A stretch of 21,624 nucleotides of DNA from Beroe ovata (GCA_946803715.1 CAMPET010000293.1:63070-84693), one strand, 5' to 3'; shown: positions 7,530 to 19,308, numbered from the stretch's first letter. Made by a program: numbers and translations. Notes: a model not told the origin generated them from the letters alone.

Positions 7530-9331
7530 GTCGAACGAAAAAAGGATTCTGAACATTCTTGATTGAAATATGGGTGCAGATTGCAGAAATTGACTTTCTC
7601 AAAGTTTGTCACAGCACAGTTATGGGAAAGCAACGCCAAAACAACGCTTGAAAGATGAAATGTAACACGCATGATGACAATCACGAAATAAATTTGTGAC
7701 GATGTTATTGCACAGTTTTCCACTGAAGTGTGAAGATAAGAACTTGTGATCGGCAAAACATTCTCCAACGTTTCCATTTCAATATGTAATAATCAAAAGC
7801 ACAAAAATCAGAAACATAGGAAGTGGCAGAATCAATATGTTGGGAGCAACGCCAAACAATTCAAGTTGAAAGTGAAACAAAATCTTGGACAGCGGAAATA
7901 AAACAATAAGTAGCACTGGCACAAGAATTAATGCGGAATTCCCACACAACCGATCAAACACATCCACGATTATTCCACACACAACAGTACACAAAAACTG
8001 ATCATTACAAGAGAAATATATAGTGAACACATTCCTTTGCAAGAACAAAATAACTGCACACCATACACTCACACACTGAACAGTTACCAAACAATACCAT
8101 ATATGGTGAAATTACAGCTTTTCCCAGGAATTCCATTCTATGTATCGAGTCACGTGATGTATCAAATTATTTCCCAGACTGTTAGCCTTCAGTTATAACA
8201 ACGTTACAGCTTCATTTGCCATGTGAANAGGGGTGCGCAACGTGTGCACAATGCTAGCTAATCCGCGTGATAGAACCTGGTTATATTGATCATGATCTTA
8301 TTTGCCGGATATTGTTATCTCATATCTGTCCACTGTTTCTTGCAGATCAAATCCGGCAATGCCATTATCAGCATCAAGCATGCCAATTGTTATAAGTATA
8401 GGGCACAGACATTCGACTATTCGAGTTCGACAAGACCCCTGGCAATTGAAGGTAACAAATTGAAATAAAACGCGAGAATTACTCAATTACAATAAGCAAT
8501 TGATTGAACCTTATTGCAAGTCAAAGATTTGGGGCAACTTGATCTATAACTCACGCACCTCACTTTCACGATGACAGCTCACGCGAACTCAACTCACGTC
8601 ACACATATTGATATACAATGCGGAATTCATGCTCAAGTGCTCTCTATAAGTATCACAATATCATTATAAGCTGGATGCAGGCTCAGTAACCAATTTGAAA
8701 GAGAAATATTTATGAGTTTCATATCCAATCCCAAAATGTGGAAAATATTCCTTTCAAAAGTTCGACAGTATTTTTGAATTTGCCAAATACAGAATTGAAG
8801 CTTATCGCTGGTTTTTCTGAGTCAATTTAATTGAATTCGGCCTCTATAATATCCGAGGAATTGTGTCCCGAAACGTGACAATCCTTGGCGCTTAAGGCAG
8901 TAAGAAAATATAAAATCCTAGAACAGCTTATAAATTAATTTCAATTCCCTCTCAAATTTGCTGAGGCTAAAATTTCAAAGAATAAATATTAAAACCGTAA
9001 AAAAGCCGACTATATACACAGTACACACAAATCGGACTATTCTCCACGCTGCTTACAAATCACCTCACACAACATACAAATTCATAACAATTTGATCCAC
9101 TCAGTCCTCACCTTAATTAAACTTGGGAATTCAATCATATTATTTGCAATATGCGTTCCAGATATTCAAGGCAGACGTCAGTAGGTCACGTTTTTGAAAA
9201 TCTACGATCAGTCCAGGTCATGAAGTGCTCACTGTTGATCAGCAATAACTGTTTCGGGAAACAGTGTAATTATGTGCACATCACAAATAATATCAATCAA
9301 GCAGGTCGTAACAGGTAAAATTAAATAACAA

Positions 9332-9337
9332 TTTATT
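9332..9337 (-). terminator. Possible poly(A) signal for the importin beta gene
   Basis: Minus-strand AATAAA lies about 420 bp after the importin stop codon. It is a plausible 3'-end signal by sequence and distance only. Confidence 0.3.
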
Positions 9338-9468
9338 ATCATATTTTAGAGAAAACCTAATGAATCACCACTGTAGCTCACAACCGCACTGACACTTCCC
9401 TCTGACACCACTCGAAGTTCCCCAGAACATGACTCTGATGACCGAATTCCGATCAACCCAGAGAAATC

Positions 9469-9579
9469 TGTGGTCGACACAGAGATCTTCCAAGGTTGAA
9501 TGATCTGTGGTCAGCGTATGTAGGAAACTGTGGTCGTCTCGGTCAGATCTATGGTCGTCACAGTGGTTGTTCTGTGGTT
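9469..9579 (+). promoter_or_regulatory. Cluster of TGTGGTC/TGTGGTT motifs
   Basis: TGTGGTC occurs at 9469, 9506 and 9529, TGTGGTT at 9573, and a variant ATGGTCGTC between them. They lie in the probable 3' UTR or downstream flank of the importin gene. TGTGGT is the core bound by Runt/RUNX factors, but the cluster may simply be a decayed short repeat. Confidence 0.3.
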
Positions 9580-9717
9580 GTTAAAGTGGGTTCCATGGTC
9601 ACCTCACGCTCAGTCGCACGATTCTCACAATACGCACATCACCTGCACAAAGAACAGGTGTGAGGGACTAGGGAGTGTAGACTTGGGGGAAAACAGGGCG
9701 AGAAGGAGTAGCAAAAA

Positions 9718-9754
9718 GTGGTTACACTTACACGTGGTTACACTTACACGTGAC
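9718..9754. repeat. 16-bp tandem repeat next to the importin stop codon
   Basis: gtggttacacttacac occurs twice (9718-9733, 9734-9749) and is followed by gtgac. Two CACGTG sites result. On the importin mRNA it lies within the first 40 bases after the stop codon. Confidence 0.85.
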
Positions 9755-9755
9755 T

Positions 9756-12700
9756 TCACAAGGCATTAATTTTCTTCATTTCTTTGCTCGCCCACTGAGC
9801 AACTGACTTTGTTTTGGATATTCTACTCCGCCTGCCTTGAGTTAGCAGGTTCGCAATGCTATCGTGTTGAACTAGCTGTTTCACTGCGCTGCCATATCCC
9901 TTCAATATGTCCCTGAGATAGAAGTTTATATGGAGCTGAGGTGTGAGGAGGTTACAACTGAGGTTTGGGACTGACAACAGGGAGTGGTTGAAATGAGACA
10001 AGGGAGGGGAGAGCAGGGATGAGGGCTAGTGTACAACTTACCCAAGTAAACCACACGCACACCCAGTCAAGCTATCAGTCTTATCGGGATCTTCTCCAAT
10101 AGAAATGATAAGCTGGACAATGGTCTGAATGTACGGTTTCAGCTGCTCAAGTTGGCTCTGTGCCAGATCATCGCCCATCAGACCCTGGACAATGCCACAG
10201 TACGCTTCCAGGATACCCTCACGCAGTTCATTGAAATAGTCCAACATTTCATAATCGTTCTGAAATCGTATGCGATAAGAAGAGAGTCCATGTTGTTCGG
10301 GAACAAACATATAGGGGGATATGTCAATATCATGAACTTTATCAGGTATATGGTACAGAAAACACTACCTTATCAACTGTAGCCTCTGAAGCTTGTTTGA
10401 GGATATGAGTGACGACTTGCAAGTAGTTGACAAAGAGTGGTCCTATTGCCATGGCAATGTCGCCGAACGTACTCAGAATGGACGGCTTGACTGACTGGTG
10501 TCGAGCTTGCTGTATAGAATGTCAACATGAGTTACCCTATCGCCCATCATTTCTGAATAACGACAAACTGTAGCGACTGTAAGTAGACACTCTTACCGTT
10601 AGAGCAGCTACTAGGAGATCCATGAGCTTGTCACTGAAACTGGCAATGTCAGGTCCGAATGTGCGGCACATGTCACCCACTATACCGACTGCTGCTGCAC
10701 ACACCGAGTACTCCATGTGATTCTGGAGTGACGCCACGAGATACGGCCAGAAACTGTCCATGTACTTGGCAAAGTACTTACCAGTGACCTCCATCAGGGT
10801 GCCTGATGATATCACATCGTGACAACCTAGATCGTATTCTAGTAATAGCTTCATAGAGAATAGGCACGAGAACTGGGGACTGACAGTGACAGTGTGTGTC
10901 CTCTGTCACTGTCCAGTGTCCACTGTCACTGTCCAGTGTGACCATGCTCTACGGACTAACCGACAGCCATGAGAGCGTCTTCCTGGACAGCTGTAGACTG
11001 TTCCACAGAGCTCATCATCATAAGGAAAGCGGACATGACTGTGTCTGAGATCTGTATAGCGTCTCCTTGCTGCATCTTCCTTATCACACACTACCGGGGG
11101 ATCAGTGTTAAGTAGAGCACCTAGGACTAGGGAGTGAAGTTGTAATGTTAGATATCGTTGTTACATATGTTACATCTCGAGTAACCTGTAATGTGGCACA
11201 GAGTAGAGATCGTAAATCGTTGAAGTTTCCACCGAGTTCGTTCCCGCCTTGTCTCTGATGATGTATTTCCTCGAGACGAGTGATGATCGTCACAGTGGTT
11301 TTCTGCACGACGGTGTAACAGTCTTTAGGGGAGGACTTGAGCAGTTCCATGATAGCCTCGTACGCAGCGCTACGAGATAGTGAGTAATATCAAAAAAACA
11401 TGTACACCTTTGTTAAGGGAAGTTTACACTGTGAACTTCCTTAATGATGATAAAATCACATGATTTTCTGTGAACTTCACACTTGAAACACGACATGACC
11501 AAGAGAGAAGATATGTCTCCATATCTGAGGCAGTGAGACAGTATAATACCTGCGGAGGTTGTTCTGATTACTGTCCTGTCTGACTGTGGTCTGCAGCAGT
11601 TTGGAGATGATGGTCTCGTAGCACGTGGATAGGATATATGTCTGTGGATCGTCCTCATTGTCTCCCAATAAACTCTCTGCTGCCTCGTATGCAGACTGGT
11701 GGATACGTTGTCGTTGTGATTTACAATGTCATATTTTGGATGCAAAGATTGGTCGAGATCTGGAAATAATTCTAGCGGTGTCCCTTGAGTTGGAAGCTGC
11801 TTACCTCAGCAAGGGAAGAAAAGGCCCAGCAGGCGTTGGTTGCAACTCTGGGCTCGTTGTCCAAGCTCATAAGAAGAGCACTAACGAGATCATTAACGTT
11901 AGGATGTTGCAAGATGGTTTGGGGAAGTCGCTCACAGATTCTACCCAGAGTCCACGCACAGGTGTCCTTCACTGCCAGACTTGGGTCAGATCCCAGCATT
12001 TTGATGAGATGGGGAATCAGATTCCACGCGTGTTGGTGAAGAGTTGTGGGGTCAGGCCCATCGACTATACAACCAAATGACATGACAGCTGCGTCCCTAA
12101 ACCTCCAGTTGTTGTCAGCAATGTGTTTCTGGAAAGGAATCACGTGAGGTACCACGTGATCCATACAACACTGTGCTATCAACATGAGACACACGCCAGC
12201 TGCTTTATTGGGGTTCCAGTCGTCCTCATCATCATGCTCTTCCTGTTGGAAGACCGGGGTAATAACAACACAATGACACACACACATACACACACACACA
12301 CACATACACACANACACACACACACACACAACAAACACACACAGAGTACACACACACCTGGATTGTGAGTCGCTGGAGAAGGGGTGGGAGGACGTATTGT
12401 ATAGCTCCGAGCATGTAATGTTTGCTAACGACATCAGGTTGCTCGCCGTGCTCAGCTGCTTCCTGCGCCTCGATTGCCATATCTGTCTCCTCTTCGCAAG
12501 TAGTGGACCAGAACTCGATACCTGGGAGTTATAGGAGTGGTGAAACAGGGAGTTAGAGTGAGGAAGTCTCGTGAAAGTGGGGGAGACAACAAGCTCGTAC
12601 CTTGGAGAGCAACATCATCCTCTTTACTCTCGAGCGCAGCAAGAGTAATGGCAAAGAGAGCCTGTCCCATGTACTGTTCCATATAACGGTAATACAGTGA

Positions 12701-15700
12701 CATGATCTTCGACAAGCACTGTAGACTGGCAATCTTCAGTTTCGTTGCGTTCGCTTGTGTACACTCACAGATCGTTTGCATTATGAAGTTCCGCTCGTCC
12801 TAACAACGATGATTTAATCATGTGTTGCGCAGCAGTGATGTATATTGACAGTGTATCATGTTGAAGTGTTAAACTTACAACTCTGTCGAACTGATCTTTG
12901 CAGAATTCCAGAGCATTGAACAACGCTTGCGTACCGGCACATCTTACACGCTCACTGTTAATGGAATAGTTCAAATCCACTACAACTTGCGTTAATGTAG
13001 TGAAGAATTCTGAGCTATGGCAATTGGGGGATAAGTAAGTTACAAAGGTCCTTACTTTGGCTCTTCTTTCCGCATGGTGTTGATGATAGCTGTCAGAATT
13101 GGGTTAGATTGGTGAACCAGGACAGCTGGATCCTGAAAATATACCAGCTCTCACACTTTCACCAAGAGTATGAATCATACTCTTGGAATATCACAAAAAA
13201 TGTGTGTGAGTGACTTCATCATAAAACTGATAAATGGACTCACTACCGGCTCCATTTTTCAAAAGGACGCGCGCAGCAAAGCCGCGCAATACAAAGCATG
13301 ACAAAATTGGGTTGGTACTGGGAAAATGTGCTCGCGCGCGCTCCATTTTACAAACTCTGACGAAATTTGCGTCAATTCTCACGTTTCGAGACAACGAGAA
13401 ACCAAATCATACAAGCGCACTATCATACTCGACGAGTACTGCCGCATGAATGATGGCAGAAAAACCAGGCTGATTAGCTTGTCTGACGCAATTATGAAAC
13501 TAGGTGAGACATTGGTGCAGTAAATCCTCAGCAATTTAGACAAGACTTCTAAAATCTCATAAAATCTCACTCATGCTTTCCATGGTCTTACCCCAACTCT
13601 ACGAAGCTACTTTAGACCAGGAAAAACAGAGCCTGGTAAACCATGCTTAAGACATGAGGTGGACATATCACACCATGACAGAAAATATCACACGACTCAC
13701 AGGTCTCAAAACCGCAAATGCATATCTCCTTGGTGGAACAGACATCTCGGCAGGCTTCCGAACACGCTCGGATTAGATACATACATTCTAACTCGTTCTT
13801 GATTACCACTGATAAAACCCGTTCCCTCCTCCACTGTGAGACAGGATCACGGACGGAACCTTAACATCCTCACGAACACACGTCACACTCTCATAGCGCT
13901 TACAAACCTCGGGCACTTCCTCTTCAACTCTCGATTCTTTCTGCCTGGAACACCGCTACAGGTTTATTCAACCACAAACCGAATAAACCTCTTCCTCCAC
14001 AACAGTATCCATTTGTATCACCCCCAACTTACAAAAACTCCTTACAAAAAAAATCTTTCTCTCAATTTCAAGAAAGCGAAAATGCTTGACGATCATCAGT
14101 CAGGATTCATAAGGAATAGATCTGACGAGGCGCTTCACAAGCTTATTCCATCTAAAGAACTTGCTATAAGTAAATGTCACTTCACACAAGGATACTTCAT
14201 CGATATCAACACCGCAATTGATAGGTCCTCCTATCATAGAGCATAATCAGGGCATAATCAGGAAAAGGATAACAAAGATATCCCTGAAATTGTCATAAAA
14301 TTAGTAATTAATGGTCTAAGAAGTAGAAAAGTTGTGGAGAGGAACTGCTCAGATACATGCTGAAAGGAACACCCTTCCTATGGAACATTGTCAGTGACTC
14401 TCTTCACTTCGACCCTTCATCTACAACAATGAGATCGCACAAGGTTTTGCGGATGACATTGTATCCATTATAATCCTCCATTACTGAACTCACAGAACGC
14501 ATGCAAAATATCTTCAATAAAATCTAGGCTTGGTGTGACGAAAAACGAGCTTGAGCTTTCGGCAGGTAAATGAAAACTAGTATTTTTAACTCACAAACGA
14601 AAATTCGTATCCATAGAACCCCGATCATGATTGGCAACAAACCACTCGAATTCACATAAGATATCAAATATTTATAGGAGGCATATTTGACAACACAATA
14701 TGTCATGCAATAGGTAAGAACTGGGGCCCAACACCTCAAAACTCGAGGTGGATCTAGCAATTATTTAGATATCTTACGCTGCATATATTATCTGGATTCT
14801 GGAGAGTGGAGTTTAAATCAGAACTCTTACATCACGCATTGTTTTTCAAAAAGTACAAAAGCTTCTTGAGTTCTAGGATGATCCTACATTGTCCCCTCTC
14901 GTAAAACCATTTAAGTTACTGCTTCTATCCTTCTCCCGTCAGTTAACGAATAGCTGACAGAGACTGCCACTTCTATTCTATTTCGCCTCCTCTCGGTACA
15001 ACAGTTGCTGTATCCAGTTCTCGGACATTCTACCAAGTTCCAACCTCACTCCCAACCCCACTATGCATCACTTTTTCATACGTTACGTTTCGATTTATGC
15101 GCGTCTGATACTAAGACACAACGAGACATCACGGCGCCACCTGCAACACCATTATCATCTGCTGCAGCTTCTCGGATGGACTCCGGGCCAGCTTCAGGGT
15201 CCAAGAATCCCGGTGGGTGGGGACTGGTGGGACAGGTTTTACGGGGCTACATCCTCTCGGCCAAAACTTGTCTTGCACATACCCAACAATCTAATCGAAC
15301 ACGAGCTGTGGAAGCGATCAAAACTCCAGCTCCAAACTATTAAACAAAACTAGCAACCACTCAGACCACAAAAAGTTATTCAATGACCAATACAGAAACT
15401 AGGGAACTCATGGGATAACACCGCCTCTTCCCAACTGCCGTCCCTAAAGCCGTAGCCAACGAGATTATGTATCATCGGAAACACCTTCAATCGTCCCATT
15501 TAGCTTGCTTTACCTGACGGCTCACACCGGAGAGCACTGGTGCAGCGGCGGTTTATGATGTTGTAAATCATTTGCGAACTGGAAACCTAACCTCGCGAAC
15601 TCAGTGTTTTAAGTACAACTATAAACCATAAAAGAAACGCCCTACCCATAACTGGCTGACCGGTATGCATTCTAACAGATTCACTTGAATTCGTTCACTC

Positions 15701-17243
15701 CCTCATCGTCAAATAAAGTGTCTGTATTAGAAACAAGACATACAAGACAGACTCCCAGAAATGTCTCCATTCTCTTAATTTGGATCGGCAGTCACTCTGG
15801 GGTTCAAGTGAATGAACTCGTTCAAAGTCTAGCTTTACACTATATATAGTGGTAACCAAACTGTGCATCCTCCTTATTGAGCCTATACTACCTGCGTACA
15901 GCTTAGCATCAACTGTGCTCCCTTCACAGAAACGTATAGCGCTTAATACACTTGCTGTAGTACTGTGTATCCTTACTACTGAGCGTATACTACCTCAGAA
16001 TCCGACTCAAAATGGTCGGGAAGCAGGCTACCTAGTTAGAGCACAAGGCAGCCTGCAACCCTGAAGTATAGGGCGAATGAACACCAAACTCTTGCACAGG
16101 CTTGCCCGTAATCGACTGGAAAAGGCGCTATCCCCTTTGACCCTAGTTTCAGTGAGAACAAGATAATCGAATGTACTCACAATATCCTCGACAATGTATC
16201 CGATAGCCTCGATGGAAGCCTCTTTTAGAGAGTCAGGGGCTGAGGAAGCAGTGCAGTTCTCCACGAGTCGGATTATCAGTTCGGGCCACTGGTTTAGTGG
16301 GAGTTCTATCTGAGCGATTGCAGCTATACACTGCGCCGCGTTGGACGGATGTGAGGACTCCGTGCCCAGAGTCTGTACAATCTGGGGAGAGCGGTTGTGT
16401 GAGGGATACTTCACATCAAACATGCTCGGAACATGGTACACACCCCCTGTACCCTCCACAATCATGTTACCAGCAAGTGGTAACCACTGCTGAACATGCT
16501 TACAAGTGAACAATCATAGATAGCAGCGTGCACATCCCCTTACATTGTTCCTGATTATGTTCTTGTTGTTGGGATCGAAAGCTAGCCATCGTTGTTGGTA
16601 GTGATTCTTCACATTCTCGTCTTTACTCGTTAGGTAGTTTTTAAGCTGGATAGCAGCTGCTTTACGGGCATTCTGAGACTCGTTGGACAGGGCGAGTAAC
16701 TTGGACAGCTCAACCAGTAGCAATTCCTGAGAGGGGCGTGTGTGAGTGTGTTTAGCATACCTCACAAGTGAGACCCATTAAGGGCTGATATTAAAATGGT
16801 CAGTTCCACACAATCACTGTCAGTTGACTGCCAAGTTAATTCGATAGTCTCTAGTGCGTGTAGAACTTACGACATTTGATGCTGCGGCATCTTCTAAATA
16901 CTTCTGCGCAGCTTGTAAAGCAACGATATCTGCAAATAACACTTATCAGTGAACAGAATTGAGTAACAGTGATTATGTAATTTATTCTATTTATTTTCAT
17001 GAAAATAATTGAGTAAGTTCAAAAAGAGTGGAAAATAAGAACAGGAGAAAAATTCCAAAGAGTGTGGAATAAATACATTCTGTTGACTAACACTAATTCA
17101 TAACAATTCGTTTGCACTCCATACGTGTTCAAGTATTTAAACGATTTCGTTGAGTATTTTCAAGCTAAGCGTACAAACACATGTGCATACATACCAACGG
17201 ACACTGTTGCCTCAAGGACTTTGCTCAATTCCACATTATTCAT
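9756..17243 (-). CDS. KPNB1: Importin subunit beta-1 (karyopherin beta-1), complete, 16 exons
   Basis: This nuclear import receptor binds cargo directly or through importin alpha, crosses the pore on FG repeats and is released by RanGTP. Exons, in transcript order: 17243-17195, 16929-16871, 16726-16544, 16381-16181, 13132-13056, 12954-12879, 12799-12601, 12521-12358, 12242-11805, 11695-11550, 11369-11186, 11090-10961, 10802-10597, 10509-10369, 10259-10042, 9912-9756. All have GT..AG borders and compatible phases. They join into 875 residues, against 876 in human. Matches to the family include [40 protein letters not shown], the acidic loop with DDWNP (about 337-347), [15 protein letters not shown] and [14 protein letters not shown]. 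The start [16 protein letters not shown] resembles the family N-terminus. Intron 4 is 3,048 bp, the others 79-265 bp. The gene is head-to-head with ZMPSTE24. Confidence 0.97.
10865..10940. repeat. Short CACTGTC-rich repeat in importin intron 12
   Basis: Repeated 'cactgtccagtgt' and 'gacagtgaca' words form a small degenerate array with self-complementary parts, wholly within the 158-bp intron 10803-10960. Confidence 0.7.
12277..12357. repeat. CA microsatellite in importin intron 8
   Basis: A run of ca dinucleotides with an n at 12313 fills most of the 115-bp intron 12243-12357. It abuts the splice donor, which reads cag|gtgtgtgtg on the minus strand. Length changes here could alter donor choice. 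Confidence 0.9.
13162..13186. repeat. Perfect 12-bp hairpin 30 nt from a 3' splice site
   Basis: ccaagagtatga and tcatactcttgg are exact reverse complements around a single base. In the importin transcript the hairpin ends about 30 nt before the acceptor of exon 5 (exon start 13132), where a branch point would be expected. It could affect removal of the long intron 4. Confidence 0.8.
14050..14700 (+). mobile_element. Decayed non-LTR (LINE) reverse transcriptase fragment
   Basis: The frames are broken by stops and shifts, but the order of motifs is that of a LINE reverse transcriptase. First comes [22 protein letters not shown] (the family's HQSGFR..RST...L box), then [11 protein letters not shown] (motif A, F.D...AFD), then [13 protein letters not shown] (the PQG..LSP..WN region), then GFADDIVS with the catalytic FADD at 14446-14457. 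After these come remnants of WCDEK..., NSQTKIRIH and NKPLEF...DIKYL, as in jockey/CR1-like enzymes. It is dead and lies antisense within importin intron 4, explaining part of that intron's size. Open frames at 15005-15353 may be its 3' part, but I cannot identify them. Confidence 0.85.
15861..15998. repeat. Pair of 36-bp direct repeats, 102 bp apart
   Basis: 'ctgtgcatcctccttattga' (15861) and 'ctgtgtatccttactactga' (15963) each continue into 'gc(c/g)(t/a)tatactacct'. This is an old local duplication within importin intron 4. Confidence 0.65.
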
Positions 17244-17691
17244 GGCGTTCAGGTGCATTCAATAGAGTACAGATGTCGCAAGCAGAGTACAAGTAAACAC
17301 GTTTCTTGAAAGGACGGTGAGATTACGCGCGAAACCCAGGTCAGTGTTACTCCGCAAGATATTGATTTTGAAAGTTTTATTCCGATGCGCGGCGCGTCAG
17401 AATCATTAGCTTTATGTCATAAACGAATTTCATGCCTGTAAATACTTATCAAACCAACAAAAAATGAACTCAAAAGTAGATCAAATTATTGCAAATGAAA
17501 ATAAATAAAATTGCTCGACAACATGCATGCTGTGGAGTGAGCGTGCCGCGCACAAAACACAATAAGCGCAAGGAATTGGAATCGAGCGCTAAAACTGTTC
17601 TTTCTTTTCAGAATTGCATCAAATATCACATACTTTCTGCCGTTTGAAAGTGTGTTTAAATCCGTCTCGTAGTCTTGCGGATATCCTTGAG
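17244..17691. promoter_or_regulatory. Head-to-head spacer, likely bidirectional promoter
   Basis: Only 448 bp separate the start codons of the importin beta and ZMPSTE24 genes, which are transcribed away from each other. Short GC-rich patches (gcgcggcgcg near 17385, a cgcg word near 17327) sit in otherwise AT-rich DNA. A pyrimidine tract ending tttcttttcag at 17601-17611 could be the acceptor of a 5'-UTR intron of the protease gene. No TATA box stands out. Confidence 0.55.
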
Positions 17692-19077
17692 ATGCTACAG
17701 TATTTTGAAAATGCAAACTACATGTACTGTAGTCTTGCTTTTGTTTCGTTGGAGTTCTTGTGGGACCTCTATCTCATCAGCCGACAGAGACGAACAGTTA
17801 AGAGTAATGGCGTACCCAATGAAGATGTGAAGAAACTCATGGACTCGGAAACATATGATAAAGCACGATCTTACAGCTTAGAGAAGATTAATTTCGGTAT
17901 TATCAAAGACTTGTATGATTACTGCGAATTGAGCACCATGACACTTACATTTTTCTTGTACACATTTTGGAAGTTTGCTGGCAAAACTATCAACTATTTC
18001 GGTTATACAGACGAGCTCATTCAGACAAATGTTTTTCTGTTCCAAGCCTCTATTCTCTCATTTGTTATCCACCTGCCCTGGTCCCTATACTCCACATTTG
18101 TAATTGAGGAACGCCACGGGTTCAACAAGATGAGCCTGGGATTCTACTTTAAAGACTCAATGAAGAAGATGGCAGTAAGCCAGGTTATCACTACTGCCAT
18201 GGTCACTCCTCTCATATACCTTATCAAATGGGGAGGGGACTACTTCTTCATATATGCGTGGGGTTTCACATTTGTGTTTACCATGTTCATTTTCTTTGTC
18301 TACATGGACTTCATAGCCCCGCTATTTGACAAATACACACCGGTCCCTCCCTCCCCTCTGCGAACAGCTATCGAAGAGCTAGCCCGGAGCATAAACTTCC
18401 CACTTACCAAGCTGTTTGTTGTGGACGGTTCTAAAAGATCAGCCCACAGCAACGCATTCTTCTTTGGTTTCTACAAGAACAAGAGAATAGTACTCTTCGA
18501 TACACTGCTCGATGATAGTTGTAACCCAATGTTGGGACTCGATGCAGATGGTAACCAGCGAGAATTCCCGTCTGAATGTAAGGAGGGAGCTGGGAAGAGT
18601 AAGGGCTGCACCCAGGAGGAAGTAATTGCTGTGTTGGGTCATGAGCTAGGACACTGGTATCATGGTCACGTGTATAAACCCATGCTGCTGAATCAGGCTG
18701 TAATTCTGGGTATGTTCTACTCGTTTGGAATCCTTGTCAAGAACACGCAGATGCTCGCAGATTTCGGATTTGTTGATGAACAACCTACCCTTATTTCACT
18801 ACTTATAATATTCCAGTTTATCTTCAGTCCCTTTAATCGAGTAATGTCTGCTGTCTCAGTTTTCATTACCAGAACCTTCGAGTTCCAAGCAGACAGATTT
18901 GCAGTCGGCTTGGGTAAAGGTGAAAAATTACAAAGCTCTCTAGTGAAGTTAGTCAAAGATAACCTCAGCTTCCCTATGGCTGATAAGCTATTTTCAACCT
19001 TCAATTATTCTCATCCGCCTATATTGGAAAGATTAGAGGCAATAAGAGAAGAGATGGCCAAGAAAAAAGCAGATTAA
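17692..19077 (+). CDS. ZMPSTE24: CAAX prenyl protease 1 (Ste24/ZMPSTE24/FACE1), intronless
   Basis: This zinc metalloprotease of the ER and inner nuclear membrane removes the CAAX tail after prenylation and, in animals with lamin A, processes prelamin A. The protein has 461 residues (human 475). Visible marks are VIEERHGFNK, a TM-rich first half, APLFDKYTP, SKRSAHSNAFFFGF, the zinc site HELGH (H317, E318, H321) and the third ligand E397 in FEFQAD. Near the C-terminus is YSHPPILERL, and the protein ends KKAD, a KKXX-type ER retrieval signal. The acidic loop before HELGH is shorter than in human. The start is the first ATG in frame; the frame stays open to 17593 upstream but without another ATG. 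The coding region has no intron although its neighbours do, so intron loss or an old retrocopy is possible. All catalytic residues are present. Confidence 0.96.
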   Translation: MLQYFENANYMYCSLAFVSLEFLWDLYLISRQRRTVKSNGVPNEDVKKLMDSETYDKARSYSLEKINFGIIKDLYDYCELSTMTLTFFLYTFWKFAGKTINYFGYTDELIQTNVFLFQASILSFVIHLPWSLYSTFVIEERHGFNKMSLGFYFKDSMKKMAVSQVITTAMVTPLIYLIKWGGDYFFIYAWGFTFVFTMFIFFVYMDFIAPLFDKYTPVPPSPLRTAIEELARSINFPLTKLFVVDGSKRSAHSNAFFFGFYKNKRIVLFDTLLDDSCNPMLGLDADGNQREFPSECKEGAGKSKGCTQEEVIAVLGHELGHWYHGHVYKPMLLNQAVILGMFYSFGILVKNTQMLADFGFVDEQPTLISLLIIFQFIFSPFNRVMSAVSVFITRTFEFQADRFAVGLGKGEKLQSSLVKLVKDNLSFPMADKLFSTFNYSHPPILERLEAIREEMAKKKAD

Positions 19078-19308
19078 TGCTTACTCTCTAGTCTTGAAGT
19101 TTATTAATTAATGTTTCTCACGGTTATTTTATACTTAATCATGCTACAAACTTTAATTTATCTTGATTGCTGAGAAAACGTTGTGGTCAATGTTATAAGA
19201 ATCAGTCCCTCTTGTCGCCTCGTCGTGTGAAATCTTCCCGTGAGTAGCTATAATTTACACTTATCATACCCACCATGACTTATCAATATCTGGATTCTAG
19301 TAGTTGCA

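Larger units (their letters stand above)
6794..9330. other. Long gene-poor stretch
   Basis: No convincing gene is visible. The longest open frame (7779-8090, minus strand, 103 codons) is hydrophobic but in T-rich DNA with no homology I recognise. Diverged direct repeats ('gcaacgccaaa.caa' near 7630 and 7845) suggest old duplications. An n lies at 8228. The foldback element at 7331-7529 is listed separately. Confidence 0.6.
13133..16180 (-). other. Expanded intron 4 of the importin beta gene
   Basis: This intron is 3,048 bp against 79-265 bp for the other fourteen. It holds a decayed non-LTR retrotransposon on the opposite strand (about 14050-14700 and possibly to 15350), a short cysteine-rich chance frame, a 102-bp-spaced direct repeat (15861 and 15963), inverted arms attcacttgaa/ttcaagtgaat (15679-15689, 15803-15813), and a perfect hairpin near its 3' splice site. 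Confidence 0.9.

Noticed and set aside
7779-8090. 103-codon minus-strand frame with hydrophobic segments
   Set aside because: It is T-rich low-complexity sequence that reads as hydrophobic by composition. No homolog recognised, no splice partners, and diverged direct repeats run through it.
8298-8486. 62-codon minus-strand frame containing LDADNGIAGFDLQ
   Set aside because: It looked domain-like at first, but there is no further exon, no matching family I can name, and it is too short to support alone.
9756-10001. 81-codon frame starting upstream of the last importin exon
   Set aside because: Its first part is intron 15. The true exon starts at 9912 after tatctcag, which restores the family sequence and phase.
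11625-12080. 151-codon plus-strand frame
   Set aside because: It is antisense to importin beta exons 9 and 10, which match the family unambiguously.
13612-13809. Cysteine-rich 65-codon minus-strand frame inside importin intron 4
   Set aside because: The spacing suggested a small secreted or zinc-binding peptide, but there is no signal peptide, no splice support, and it lies next to LINE remains.
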